From Gluconobacter sp. Dm-62 (GTDB lineage: Bacteria > Pseudomonadota > Alphaproteobacteria > Acetobacterales > Acetobacteraceae), in the NCBI RefSeq assembly GCF_018256155.1, contig NZ_JAERLY010000007.1, positions 1-64,000 on the forward strand: a DNA stretch of 64,000 bases, in the 5' to 3' direction. A program made the translations under genes and the position numbers. Below, piece after piece: positions 1-9,818 of this stretch. Within the stretch, counting starts at the first letter, position 1, and each line of letters opens with the position of its first letter. A model generated the notes under the pieces. That model had not been told where the DNA came from. It made no database searches and saw only the letters and a program-made list of their open reading frames with translations.

Positions 1-2
1 GG

Positions 3-3000
3 TGTCCACATCCCAAGGGTGAAACACCTTTCAGACCCAATGCAAAGCCCCATACCCCCAATTTCCAAAAAGGCTCTGAGGCCGTTGAGATCACCACAGA
101 AGAAAAAAAGCCCGAACTTCGGATCGTCTTACAGGAAACGGTTAATGCCAGCCTGTGGGAAAATAGTGTCCCGATCCTTGAAGAACTGGAATTCGACAAC
201 AGAAGCGAAAATACATATCCAGTTATTGAAATAACCATTACCAGCGAGCCGCATTTTCTGACGCCTCGGTCGTGGATGCTCCAGCAGATCGGTCCCGATG
301 AACTTCGGGTTCTGAACGATCGTGACCTGACACTGGATGGCTCATTGCTTTCGGCCCAGACCGAGGCGTCAAGGGCCGTCGTGACCATTGTCGCCCGTGC
401 GGGAGGACAGGAACTTGCGAGGGCAACACGCGATGTCCGGATGCTTGCCCGCAATGAATGGGGTGGCCTGTCCGGTATCCCCGACATCCTCGCCGCCTTT
501 GTACTTCCCAATGACCCCGCTATTGCCCGTATCCTGCGCAGCGCATCCGAGATCCTCCGGCAAGCGGGGCAATCCCCTTCCCTGGAAGGTTATCAGGGGG
601 ACAAGGCACGCGTATGGGCGCAGGCTCAGGCACTGTGGTGCGCTATCTGCGCCCTTGATATCACCTACATCAATCCACCTGCATCTTTCGTTGAAAACGG
701 CCAGCGTATCCGTCTTCCAACACAAGTTGTCGAGGAACGTCTGGCGACCTGTCTCGACACGACCGTCCTGTTTGCCGCATGTCTCGAAGCCATTGGTCTG
801 CGCCCCCTGATCGTTCTGACGCGCGGGCACGCCTTCGCGGGCCTGTGGCTGGCCCAGCAGGATGCGGGTTCGTCGGTGGTGCAGGATCTGCCTGGCATTC
901 GCAACCGCCTGAAACTCGACGATCTACGTGTCTTTGAAACAACTTTGGCGACGGCAGCACGCAAACCCAGCTTCACCGCAGCATGCGAGCGAGGTGAGGC
1001 CCATCTGCGCGACATAGACGATGACGATCCGGATGCGTTCCGCGAAGTTATCGATATTCACCGGGCACGCCTGCGCCGTATCCGTCCCCTCTCCACCTCT
1101 GCTGCCTCGCCAACGAACGAAGCGGCAGAAACCGTATCCAATGATTCAGCGGGACAACCGACATTCGAAGCCCCTCCCCCATTGCGTGAGGAGCGTGAAG
1201 AAGAGCGCCTGCCAGACCGTCCGGCAGATCGCGTGCAGAGATGGTGCAATCGCCTGCTCGACATGTCCGCGCGCAACCGGTTGCTCAACCTTCCTAAATC
1301 CGATCGGCAACTAATTGAACTCGACTGCCCGGATGCGGCTGCGCTGGAAGACATGGTGGCGGAGATGCGCGCCGGCAGCAGTGCCAAACCGCTTCGTTTC
1401 GTCGCGGCACCGGGGCTCATGGACGATGATGATCCCAGAAACAAGGCGCTCCATCAGGGACGACATCACGAGGACGCTGCCAGAGCATATGCGCTGGAAG
1501 CCCTCAAACGACGCGAGATCGTCGTCCAGCGGAAAGAGGACAAGCTTCAGACCGCACTGACCGAAATTTATCGTCATGCCCGAAGCTCCGAACAGGAAGG
1601 CGGCACGAACGTACTTTTCCTGACCATCGGGGCGCTGGCCTGGACATCTCAGGATAAATCCAGACCGTATCTCGCTCCGCTCATTCTCGTTCCGGTCATT
1701 CTGGAAAGAGCCAGCATCAAATCGCCTTTCACACTACGGGCGCACGGGGATGAAACCCGTATCAACACAACGCTGCTGGAAATGCTGCGTGCCGAATACG
1801 ATATCCGGATTCCCCTGCTGGAAGGAGACACGCTCCCGGAAGATGAGTCCGGCCTTGATGTGCCAAAAATCATCGAAGCCTTCCGGCTGCACCTTCGACA
1901 TATTCCGGGATGGGAAATTCGCGAGCATGTCAGTCTGACGACATTGAGCTTCGCGAAATTCCTGATGTGGAAGGACCTGCTGGAACGGAAAGAGCATCTT
2001 GCCACGAACGACGTCGCGAGCCGCCTGCTGAACGGAGTCAAGGACGGCGAGCAGACAGGTTCTGCCCCATCGAACGGTTTTGATCCTGCTGGTGACCTCG
2101 ACGACGCTCTCGCCAAAGCCGATCTCGTCTGCCCGATGGAAGCCGACTCATCTCAGCTCAAGGCCATCGCACGCGCGGCAGCGGGCGAAAACTTCGTCCT
2201 GATCGGGCCGCCCGGCACAGGAAAAAGCCAGACAATCGGCAACATTATTGCCAATACGCTCGCACAGGGTCGTACGATCCTTTTCGTGGCTGAAAAACGG
2301 ACGGCGCTTGAAGTGGTACGTGCGCGTCTGGCCAAACTGGGCATTGCTGAATTCTGTCTGGATCTGTTCTCGCCCAAGGCGAACAAGATGGCGGTGCTGC
2401 AACAGTTTCAGACAGCGCAGGCTGCGCTTGAGGATTTCCAGCCTGAGGAATATGCACGGACAAAACAGACACTGGATACCATTCGCACTGAGCTGAACGC
2501 TTACGTCCGCGATCTCCATACCCCGCGTCGCAATGGCTGGACGCCCTATCGCGGAATTGGCGTCACTCTTCGTGCTCAGGAAGCATCCATCGTTCGCATT
2601 CCTCTGGAATGGGCCAATGCGGATGTTCATTCACAAGCCGATTACGATACATTGGTCCAGTCCGTTGAGGATCTGTCGACCCTTTATGCCCATATCGGAG
2701 ATGTTGTCGTCTCACCCAGACTGGCAGGTCTTGAGCAGACGGACTGGTCACCACTGTGGGAAGGCAGACTGCTTGACGCCGCCAATGGAGCCCTCTCCGC
2801 CCTCGACAAACTAAGAGAGGCGGCGCTGAGTGTTACCAAGGCGCTTTCGCTGCCTCAGAACAATCTTTCCTATCAGCGGCTTGAGCAGATCAGAGCACTT
2901 TGCTCCCATCTTCTGTTGCCCCACGCAGCGGCATGGAGCTTCACGGAAAACGCCCGCGAAACACGCGATGCCGTATTACTGGAACAGGCATCTGTTACAC

Positions 3001-6000
3001 GGTGCCACGCTCTGACCGCAGATCTTGATAGCCGCTGGAAAGACAGCGTACGCGCTCTTCCATTGGCTGAAACCCTTGCAGAATGGCGTACCGTCAAGGA
3101 AAAGTGGCTGCTGGCCCGTTCCATGGGGCAGAAGGCTATTCGCAAACGGCTTGAACCTCATGCCATCGCCCTGCCTGAAGACTGTGAAAACGACCTTGAA
3201 GCTCTTGTCGAACGTGCGGCCCTTCTTGAAAAGCTCCGGAATGCTTCTCACAAGACAAGCATCGGTCCGATGTGGCGGAGTCTGGATACTGACTTCGACG
3301 CAATCAACGCCGCATTTGACTGGGGACAGGAAACACGCACCCACCTTGCGGGCTGTACAGCCGAAACGGGAGAGTTGCTCACTGCCCGCACCCATCTCAG
3401 GACTCTGCTGGTAGAAGGTCAGGATCTTCTGGCACCTGGCGGAACAATCCACGCATCCCTGACCCGTTATCTCGCGGCATTTACCGACCTTGATGCTGCC
3501 CTGAACACACTGGGAAATTGTAGTGCCAGCGACGTTACCCGGCTGGTTACCCCCGAAAATCCCAGTTGGCTCGAACAAACCACGGACAGGCTGCGGGACT
3601 GGAAAGAGGCCACTCGCGAATTGCGCGACTGGTGTTCATGGCGCCGCGCCTGCCATCAAGCCGCGCAACTCGGTCTGACACCCATGATCGAAGCCATCGA
3701 ACACGGGTTAGTCGCGCAAGATGACGTGCTGGCCGTTTTCGAAGCAAATTATGCGCGCTGGTGGACTATGCACGCCGTCAGTGATTCTGCTCTGCTGAGT
3801 AGTTTCGTGGCTGCAACCCATGAAGGGCGCATCATCAGGTTCCGCGAACTGGACGAAAAGCTGAAAACCCTGGCCATTCGTCTGATCCGTGCACGCCTTG
3901 CCGGACGTATCCCCGGCGAGGCCGCGCGGCAGCACGATCCGGATTACAAAGTTCTGACACGCGAGATTGCCAAGAAAACCCGTCACCTTCCGGTCCGTCA
4001 ATTGGCCGAAAAGATGCCAGGCGCCCTTCGGACCCTCACGCCCTGTCTCATGATGAGTCCGTTATCGGTCGCTCAGTATCTGCCCGCCGACGCAGATCCG
4101 TTCGATCTTGTTATCTTCGACGAAGCGTCCCAGATCGCAACATGGGACGCAATTGGCGCAATTGGTCGTGGCAAGCAGGTCATCGTGGTTGGCGACCCCA
4201 AGCAGTTGCCACCCACGGATTTCTTCACGGCGGGTCGGGCAGCGACTGATACTGATACATCCGATGAGATGACTGATCTTGATTCAATCCTTGACGAATG
4301 CCTCGGAGCGGGCGTTCCGGCCATCAGTCTGGAGTGGCATTATCGCAGCCGCCATGAAAGCCTGATCGCTTTTTCGAATCAGGCTTACTATGGTGGAGAT
4401 CTGGTTACCTTTCCGTCACCGGTTACGGCGGATCAGGCCGTCTCTTTCCGCTTCGTCCCGAAAGGGGTTTATGAACCCGGCAAAAATGGATCGCACACCA
4501 ATCCTGCGGAGGCGCGGATGGTGGTCGCCGAGGCTGTCCGGATCATGCGCGACGGCACCGATCGGTCGGTCGGTATCGTGACTTTCAATGGAGAACAACA
4601 GAAACTAATTGTTGATCTTCTGGATGCCGAAGTCCGCAAAGACCCTGCTCTTGAAAGATTCACAGGTGAGCAGGCTCATGAGGCGGTGCTTGTGAAAAAT
4701 CTGGAAAACGTGCAGGGCGAAGAGCGCGACATCATGCTGTTCTCGCTCACTTACGGGCCTGATATCGCAGGCAAAATCTCCATGAATTTTGGCCCCCTGA
4801 ACCGCGACGGCGGGGAACGTCGTCTCAATGTGGCGATCACCCGTGCGCGTGAACAGTTAATCGTGTTTGGATCGCTGCGGGAGGACCAAATTGCAATAGA
4901 ACGGACACGCGCCGCCGGTGTCAGGGATCTGCGACGCTTCCTGTTGTTCGCTGAACGAGGCCCAATGGCTCTGGCCGGCGCGCATGAAGGGTCTGTCGGA
5001 GGGTATGACAGTCTCTTCGAAGTCGAAGTTGCGACGATGCTTCAGGCAAAAGGGTGGGAGGTCACGACACAGGTCGGTGTTTCCGGATTCCGCGTGGATC
5101 TTGGCGTCATTGATCCTGATTTACCCAGCACGTTCCTCGCAGGCGTCGAATGCGATGGCGCCACATATCACCGGAGCGCAACGGCGCGCGACCGAGATCG
5201 CCTGAGACAAGCTGTTCTTGAAAATCTCGGCTGGAATATTCTGCGCATCTGGTCCACGGACTGGTGGACGAATGCCCCTCGCGAGGTTGAACGGATTGAT
5301 GCTGCTCTACAGAGCTTTCTGGAGATTGCCCGTCAGAAGCGCATTGATCAGGCAGAGCGGGACGCTGCAAAAGCTGAAGCACTACTGAACGCGACTGTGA
5401 ATAAGCACGAAGAGGAACCTGTTGTTTCGACCGAACCCCCGAAGGTTGAATCTGTCGCTGACGAACCCGTCTCAGAGCCGTCACCTGAAGAGGTCAGGCA
5501 TTTAGAGCCCCTTTACGCAAAGGCACCCGAAAATATTCCATCAGATGACACGACCAGTTCAGAGATCGAGGCCGATCCATCCAGATTCACGCAGGATGAT
5601 TATTTGCCGACATTGGCACGCCTTGTCGTTCGCACAATCGATCAGGCAAAGGTCATTCGAGAAGACACTCTTATTCAGACCCTGTCACGCGCACACGGCT
5701 TCAGTCGCGTCGGTCGTGAAATTCGCGAACGCGTCCAGCGCGCTATTCCTTCAGCGATAGCGCGCACCGAAGAAGATGTGGGCACTTTTCTATGGTCGGA
5801 ACGGCAGCCTGTCGTTCCACGACTGCCCCTGACATCATTAACGGCTGAGAAATCCTTGGACCCGGCGCTGGTCCCTCTTCCGGCCCTCGTAGACCTCGCC
5901 TGCCGCGCTATCGCCATCGACTGCCCGGACGAGGATGCCATTGCAAGAATGCGCGATGCCTGCGGCATGAGCCGTATGGGACAGGCAACGCGCGCTCGCT

Positions 6001-6062
6001 TCGCCACGGCTCTAAATGAAGCGCGCCGTATGAAAGATGCACACGACACGCCCCATCTATAG
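3..6062 (+). CDS. Giant DUF4011/SF1 helicase with Vsr-type endonuclease and DUF3320 (5' partial)
   Basis: The frame is open from the first bases of the window, so the real start lies to the left and the ATG at 276 is internal; at least 2019 residues are visible. Order seen: a transglutaminase-like region with Cys (750-752) and GHAF His (828-830); a DUF4011-type segment near 1231-1330; Walker A GPPGTGKS (2205-2228); Walker B DEAS (4119-4130); late SF1 motifs around VQGEERD and NVAITRARE (about 4710-4860); a Vsr/DUF559-like endonuclease with FRVDLG and VECDGATYH (about 5085-5170); and a C-terminal DUF3320-like part (5600-5800). Known relatives are single-gene helicase-nuclease defence candidates (the Hhe type in PADLOC is similar from memory). 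It probably acts on foreign DNA in the cytoplasm. It sits in an island bounded on the right by a tRNA-Glu fragment, which supports a defence role; that role is inferred. Confidence 0.9.
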   Translation, partial: CPHPKGETPFRPNAKPHTPNFQKGSEAVEITTEEKKPELRIVLQETVNASLWENSVPILEELEFDNRSENTYPVIEITITSEPHFLTPRSWMLQQIGPDELRVLNDRDLTLDGSLLSAQTEASRAVVTIVARAGGQELARATRDVRMLARNEWGGLSGIPDILAAFVLPNDPAIARILRSASEILRQAGQSPSLEGYQGDKARVWAQAQALWCAICALDITYINPPASFVENGQRIRLPTQVVEERLATCLDTTVLFAACLEAIGLRPLIVLTRGHAFAGLWLAQQDAGSSVVQDLPGIRNRLKLDDLRVFETTLATAARKPSFTAACERGEAHLRDIDDDDPDAFREVIDIHRARLRRIRPLSTSAASPTNEAAETVSNDSAGQPTFEAPPPLREEREEERLPDRPADRVQRWCNRLLDMSARNRLLNLPKSDRQLIELDCPDAAALEDMVAEMRAGSSAKPLRFVAAPGLMDDDDPRNKALHQGRHHEDAARAYALEALKRREIVVQRKEDKLQTALTEIYRHARSSEQEGGTNVLFLTIGALAWTSQDKSRPYLAPLILVPVILERASIKSPFTLRAHGDETRINTTLLEMLRAEYDIRIPLLEGDTLPEDESGLDVPKIIEAFRLHLRHIPGWEIREHVSLTTLSFAKFLMWKDLLERKEHLATNDVASRLLNGVKDGEQTGSAPSNGFDPAGDLDDALAKADLVCPMEADSSQLKAIARAAAGENFVLIGPPGTGKSQTIGNIIANTLAQGRTILFVAEKRTALEVVRARLAKLGIAEFCLDLFSPKANKMAVLQQFQTAQAALEDFQPEEYARTKQTLDTIRTELNAYVRDLHTPRRNGWTPYRGIGVTLRAQEASIVRIPLEWANADVHSQADYDTLVQSVEDLSTLYAHIGDVVVSPRLAGLEQTDWSPLWEGRLLDAANGALSALDKLREAALSVTKALSLPQNNLSYQRLEQIRALCSHLLLPHAAAWSFTENARETRDAVLLEQASVTRCHALTADLDSRWKDSVRALPLAETLAEWRTVKEKWLLARSMGQKAIRKRLEPHAIALPEDCENDLEALVERAALLEKLRNASHKTSIGPMWRSLDTDFDAINAAFDWGQETRTHLAGCTAETGELLTARTHLRTLLVEGQDLLAPGGTIHASLTRYLAAFTDLDAALNTLGNCSASDVTRLVTPENPSWLEQTTDRLRDWKEATRELRDWCSWRRACHQAAQLGLTPMIEAIEHGLVAQDDVLAVFEANYARWWTMHAVSDSALLSSFVAATHEGRIIRFRELDEKLKTLAIRLIRARLAGRIPGEAARQHDPDYKVLTREIAKKTRHLPVRQLAEKMPGALRTLTPCLMMSPLSVAQYLPADADPFDLVIFDEASQIATWDAIGAIGRGKQVIVVGDPKQLPPTDFFTAGRAATDTDTSDEMTDLDSILDECLGAGVPAISLEWHYRSRHESLIAFSNQAYYGGDLVTFPSPVTADQAVSFRFVPKGVYEPGKNGSHTNPAEARMVVAEAVRIMRDGTDRSVGIVTFNGEQQKLIVDLLDAEVRKDPALERFTGEQAHEAVLVKNLENVQGEERDIMLFSLTYGPDIAGKISMNFGPLNRDGGERRLNVAITRAREQLIVFGSLREDQIAIERTRAAGVRDLRRFLLFAERGPMALAGAHEGSVGGYDSLFEVEVATMLQAKGWEVTTQVGVSGFRVDLGVIDPDLPSTFLAGVECDGATYHRSATARDRDRLRQAVLENLGWNILRIWSTDWWTNAPREVERIDAALQSFLEIARQKRIDQAERDAAKAEALLNATVNKHEEEPVVSTEPPKVESVADEPVSEPSPEEVRHLEPLYAKAPENIPSDDTTSSEIEADPSRFTQDDYLPTLARLVVRTIDQAKVIREDTLIQTLSRAHGFSRVGREIRERVQRAIPSAIARTEEDVGTFLWSERQPVVPRLPLTSLTAEKSLDPALVPLPALVDLACRAIAIDCPDEDAIARMRDACGMSRMGQATRARFATALNEARRMKDAHDTPHL

Positions 6063-6132
6063 AAAAGCACTGCTTGCTAACCTTCTTGACTTGGCAGGCT
6101 CTCAAAAGGTTGAAAGCCGTAATACCCGTTTC

Positions 6133-6662
6133 CTAGACCGTCTTCCGATCAGCTTTCTCAACCCGTGGTGTGACGGCAAACTTGCTCGTCCGATCAATGG
6201 CCACAAAGAGATACAGGTTGCCTTCGGCTGTCTGGGCCTCGGCAATATCGATGTAAAAAAAAGCCGATGGGATAACGTTTGAAGCGCTGCAGTTTGAGCT
6301 TGTCTCTCTGAATGTCCGGCAGACGTGAAATCCGGTGACGCTAAAAGCAGCGACACAGAGCCGGGCGTGTCAGATGGGGAATGCTGGCCTGCAGAGCGGT
6401 AAAGGCTGTCATCCAGCAGAAACAATGTATGGCGCCGAAACGCCACGATCATCGCTTCGTCCGTTTCGGAAAAAATAGTTGAGCGCGGCTCTTTAGGATC
6501 TGTCTTCTAATCTTCGGCAGTCTGACGCTTTCGCCATTTTGCAACTGTTTTCGGGTTGATCCCGAACTCCTCGCTCAGTCCCGCGAGCGAAGCCTGCGAT
6601 CGCTGTATTGCTGCTCGCATGGCTTGCGTGGTCGTGGCGCTGGCATGACGTATCTGTCCCAT
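6133..6662 (-). pseudogene. Decayed IS481-family transposase, N-terminal half
   Basis: Reading leftward from an ATG at 6662 gives an HTH start (MGQIRHASATTTQAMRAAI, then GINPKTVAKWRKR) followed by RYPIGFF, IDIAEAQTAEGNLYLFVAIDR and SKFAV. This is the usual N-terminal and early DDE region of IS481 transposases. The frame is broken by an in-frame TAG at 6507-6509, a one-base insertion near 6407, a further stop near 6350, an extra base in the run of eight A at about 6254-6261, and a TGG to TAG change at 6133-6135. Similarity then ends abruptly, so the C-terminal half and the left inverted repeat are gone. It is non-functional and marks past insertion activity in the island. Confidence 0.8.
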
Positions 6663-6720
6663 AAGGCTTCCTCACACTCACGTGAAAATACCACACCATC
6701 AAACCCCGGCACTAAACACA

Positions 6721-6754
6721 AAAAATCCCGTTGCTTGGTGGCGTCGGGATTTTT
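6721..6754. terminator. Bidirectional hairpin terminator
   Basis: Perfect 10-base arms AAAAATCCCG (6721-6730) and CGGGATTTTT (6745-6754) flank a 14-base loop. The A tract on one side and T tract on the other make it a plausible intrinsic terminator in both directions. It lies between the transposase remnant and the island end. Confidence 0.65.
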
Positions 6755-6762
6755 CTGAGAAT

Positions 6763-7024
6763 GATAAGGGAGAGGAGAGAGGGTACTGTGGTGTTACCAC
6801 ACTGGCATCATGAGCCCGCCTGATGAGATTGCGGCGTATCCGTTATTGACGACGTGTGGGTTGATGCAATGGACGGTTCCGTAGTCGTCGATAGCTGACT
6901 GGCTGGACCAATTTTGGACCAATCAGCATTTCACCTGACGACACAACGCGACACCGCGAGACACCATAAAGCACTGATAACATGTCATTTATTTAAAAAT
7001 GCCATTGATATAAAAGAGTTTAAT
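6763..7024. other. Non-coding island end with short direct repeat
   Basis: No convincing gene is seen. The stretch becomes AT-rich toward the tRNA fragment. It contains a 9-base direct repeat TGGACCAAT (6904-6912 and 6915-6923) and a run of related GACAC/GAGACACC words at about 6940-6966. Such repeats close to an attachment site can be arm-type recombinase sites, but this is inference. Confidence 0.35.
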
Positions 7025-7073
7025 TCGCCCTCTCACGGCGGCAACAGGGGTTCGAATCCCCTATGGGACACCA
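7025..7073 (+). other. tRNA-Glu(CTC) 3' fragment, probable att site of a genomic island
   Basis: The stretch matches the tRNA-Glu 3' half: most of the anticodon stem-loop with loop CTCTCAC (anticodon CTC), the variable region, a T arm AGGGG-TTCGAAT-CCCCT, the acceptor 3' strand ATGGGAC, discriminator A and encoded CCA at 7071-7073. The D arm and 5' acceptor strand are absent; the sequence to the left is unrelated and AT-rich. With integration at a tRNA 3' end, the intact gene is restored at the far end and a fragment stays at the near end. The orientation here predicts the intact tRNA-Glu to the left, outside the window. Confidence 0.8.
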
Positions 7074-7250
7074 AGCAACATTTCCGAAAAATGAATTACT
7101 TATACAATCGGAATTGTTTGCTCTGAGAAAATATCAAGAAAAACTATCTGCGATCTAACTCCATAAGATGGGTTAAATTCACGGCAGACACACTTCTGTA
7201 TATTCCGATCTTTAGTCAGCCTCCATGCAGGCCCCGTTTGTTCGCAAATC

Positions 7251-7511
7251 TTATTGAACGAACCTCATAAATTGACGCTCACTTACCAGATTTCTGTAAT
7301 AACAAGCTATATAGTCCTTGTTATCCAGCTGGCACTCTTCATCCATTGCCTCTTGTAATGCTCCGGTCATACGCATAGTGGCGCCAGCCCCTGTCAACCA
7401 GCAAGGCGCCTGCATCTCCTCATAAATCGCTCCAGCCATGAGCCCCGCATACTCAACCACACCTTGGATGAAGATTGAACCTTTTCCCGCCCCCACCAGA
7501 GATTGGACCAC
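7251..7511 (-). CDS. Small hypothetical protein
   Basis: An 86-codon frame starting with GTG and reading VQSLVGAGKGSIFIQG, ending in RQFMRFVQ. No family is recognised. It contains a Gly/Ala-rich stretch and four Cys residues, and no clear signal peptide or full membrane helix. The frame stays open upstream to a stop near 7555 with no ATG, and no good ribosome site is seen, so it may be the remaining part of a longer gene or spurious. It lies just outside the island end, upstream of nothing on its strand except the transporter-facing gap. Confidence 0.35.
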   Translation of the reverse strand: MVQSLVGAGKGSIFIQGVVEYAGLMAGAIYEEMQAPCWLTGAGATMRMTGALQEAMDEECQLDNKDYIACYYRNLVSERQFMRFVQ

Positions 7512-7572
7512 GCAACACTGTATAAGGGTATGCGAGTATCTGGACTTTTGGCCCTAAAGTGCGGCGGCGCGT

Positions 7573-8856
7573 TCAGGATGTTTCTTCACGCTGAGCGAAA
7601 GTTTTTTTACGGGTTAGAGTCCAGTAAAGAAGACCGGCAATCCCCAACATTAAAGCGTCCATAACCAGACCACGGGCATAGACAGCGGTTGGGCCAGCAA
7701 GAAATGCAAAGGCCACGGGACCGAAGAAATTCCCGAGATTTCCGAACGAGTTGATCAAGGCAACGCCAGCCGCAGCCTGCATTCCATGCAGGAACCGTCC
7801 CGGCAGTCCCCACATCAAACCAAGAATTACGAAAAGTGCGGCGGTAGCAAGCGTGAGCAGAATCCCCTGCCCTGCAATATACGCCGTGAGAGTTATGCCC
7901 CACAGTGCCAGGCAGGCAATCACGAGGGCACTCAGAATACGCCTGTTATCAGTCGCCGTATCGGTTCGCCGGACACAGACGAGAAGCGCCAGAGCTCCAG
8001 CGAAATAGGGAATGGTAGCGAGGCGCAGAACCTGATGTCGCTCAAAGCCTGCATGGGCAATCATCTGGGGCAGCCAGAAGTGGATCGTGCCACTCACGAA
8101 TGAAATACAGAAAAAGACGGCCGCAATTTTCCAGACGACAGGAAGCCTGAACGCTCCCAGAAACACGTCCAGCGATCGCACCTGCCGGGATGTTCGCAGA
8201 CTGGCAAGACGGCTGGCCATAATAACCCGCTCATCCTCAGTCAGCCACGCTGCCTGCTCCAGACGCTCCGGGAGATAATAATAAAGAAGGCCACCTAAAA
8301 AGATTGAGGGTAGCCCTTCAATCAGGAATAACCATTGCCACCCGTGCAGAGTCCACATTCCGTTCAAATGAAGGATAACACTGGCAAGCAGCGAAGAAAC
8401 GGCACTCGCGACCGGGATGACCACAATCAGATAACTGATGACCCGCACGTGAAGTTTCGCCGGAAATGCCTGCATCAGAAAAAACAGAATTCCTGGATAA
8501 AAACCAGATTCCGCCATGCCCAGCACGAAACGCATGGTTAGAAATTCTGTACCATTTCCGACAAAAGCCATACCGGCGGAAACCAGACCCCAGGCAATCA
8601 TGCAGACTGACAGCCATAGTCTCGCCCCCAGTCGACCAAGAATATAATTCCCCGGCATTTCGAAAAGAACATAACCGATGAAGAAAATTCCTGCGCCCAG
8701 TCCATAAGTCGTGCCTGAAAGCATGAGATCATGGCGCATGTCACCGGCAGCAAAGCTGACATTGACCCGGTCTACATAAGCGAAAAAAAAACACAGGACG
8801 AGAAGCGGCATCAGCCGAATGAGCAGCTTTCTGTCAAGCGGATCAAATCCTGACAT
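7573..8856 (-). CDS. MFS transporter, anion:cation symporter (ACS) type
   Basis: A 427-residue inner-membrane transporter with about twelve hydrophobic helices. The N-terminal motif YVDRVNVSFA and the following helix 2-4 region (GYVLFEMPGNYILGRLGAR) are typical of the ACS group that imports organic acids such as tartrate, hexuronates or phthalate with protons. The start at 8856 is chosen because GGAGAG lies 6 bases upstream; an alternative ATG at 8892 has no properly spaced site. It follows the nitroreductase gene on the same strand after about 60 bases, so the two are probably co-transcribed. The substrate is not known. Confidence 0.88.
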   Translation of the reverse strand: MSGFDPLDRKLLIRLMPLLVLCFFFAYVDRVNVSFAAGDMRHDLMLSGTTYGLGAGIFFIGYVLFEMPGNYILGRLGARLWLSVCMIAWGLVSAGMAFVGNGTEFLTMRFVLGMAESGFYPGILFFLMQAFPAKLHVRVISYLIVVIPVASAVSSLLASVILHLNGMWTLHGWQWLFLIEGLPSIFLGGLLYYYLPERLEQAAWLTEDERVIMASRLASLRTSRQVRSLDVFLGAFRLPVVWKIAAVFFCISFVSGTIHFWLPQMIAHAGFERHQVLRLATIPYFAGALALLVCVRRTDTATDNRRILSALVIACLALWGITLTAYIAGQGILLTLATAALFVILGLMWGLPGRFLHGMQAAAGVALINSFGNLGNFFGPVAFAFLAGPTAVYARGLVMDALMLGIAGLLYWTLTRKKTFAQREETS

Positions 8857-8916
8857 TGTTCTCTCCGCAGAATTTGACCTGTCGATCAACATACCTCTCG
8901 ACAGGTCAGGAAAATC

Positions 8917-9540
8917 TCAGACCTCGGGCGGTTCAACGAATGTCCCATCGAACACGATACGATCGACTGGCACACGCTGTGACGGTACTTCGCGCACGCG
9001 AAGATCTTCCGGCAGGATCTCGGCCGGAGCCTGCTCTCCGATGGCAATCACGGTTTCAAAAGCATAGTCGGCGGGCAGACACAGGCCGGCATGGGTCAGA
9101 TCGACATCGCTGACGCCGCTCATGGTGTGCGCCGCCCAACCCGCATGATGCGCCTGTAAAAGAAGCAGCATGGCAGCAGCCCCGGCATCATAGGAATGTG
9201 TCCGGGAGAAAACACGATCCGGCGTTGTCCGTGGGATCATTGTGGTTCGCGACGCAATATAAACAAGCGCTGCGGCCGATTTGGCCCATCTCTGGTTAAC
9301 CGGCTTCAGCCAGGACAGAAACTGTTCCCAGTTTTCTGTGCCCCGGCGGGCATACATGAACCGCCACGGCTGTGAATTATATTGAGATGGAGCCCAGCGG
9401 CCGGCTTCGAGAATTTCACGAAGAGCCTCATCAGAAATTGTTTTGTCCGTAAATGCGCGGGGGGACCAGCGATTGACGATCATTTTCATAACAGAGGAAG
9501 ACGCTTCGCGATTATGGGCTTCTGTCATCACGGATCTCAT
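8917..9540 (-). CDS. Nitroreductase family protein
   Basis: A 207-residue FMN-binding nitroreductase-like protein. Family marks are the N-terminal RWSPRAF segment, the EAGRWAPSQYNSQPWRF block (residues about 45-65) that contacts FMN and forms the dimer, and the central AAAMLLLLQAHHAGW helix. Members reduce nitro-aromatics, quinones or enones with NAD(P)H; the true substrate is unknown. A second possible start lies at 9528 (MTEAHN). It is the first gene of a pair with the downstream ACS transporter, which suggests uptake and reduction of one organic compound. Confidence 0.85.
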   Translation of the reverse strand: MRSVMTEAHNREASSSVMKMIVNRWSPRAFTDKTISDEALREILEAGRWAPSQYNSQPWRFMYARRGTENWEQFLSWLKPVNQRWAKSAAALVYIASRTTMIPRTTPDRVFSRTHSYDAGAAAMLLLLQAHHAGWAAHTMSGVSDVDLTHAGLCLPADYAFETVIAIGEQAPAEILPEDLRVREVPSQRVPVDRIVFDGTFVEPPEV

Positions 9541-9818
9541 GTTGTGGGAATGGAAACATCACGCAGCATGCTGACGAAGCATCAGCCTAACAGGCTTTCC
9601 GTTTCGTGTTGGTATCATAATAAATCCGAGACTATAGATTCAGGGAATAACCCGTCCGGCGCGTGAACGAACGACACAATTGCTGAAGAAGGCGTGCAGC
9701 TCTTCCACTTCAATATGAAAGTAATGGAGATAAACGGAAAGAAGACTTCCGGGCGCACGCAGCACAACCGCACGACTTGAAGCCGATAGCGCTCCTGTTA
9801 TTCCGATCAAACAGCAAA

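Noticed and set aside
19-234. Short plus-strand frame at the left edge
   Set aside because: The third frame is open through the same bases and clearly continues the giant helicase protein, so this is a shadow.
6914-7126. 71-codon frame crossing the tRNA-Glu fragment
   Set aside because: It is translation through a tRNA remnant and AT-rich spacer.
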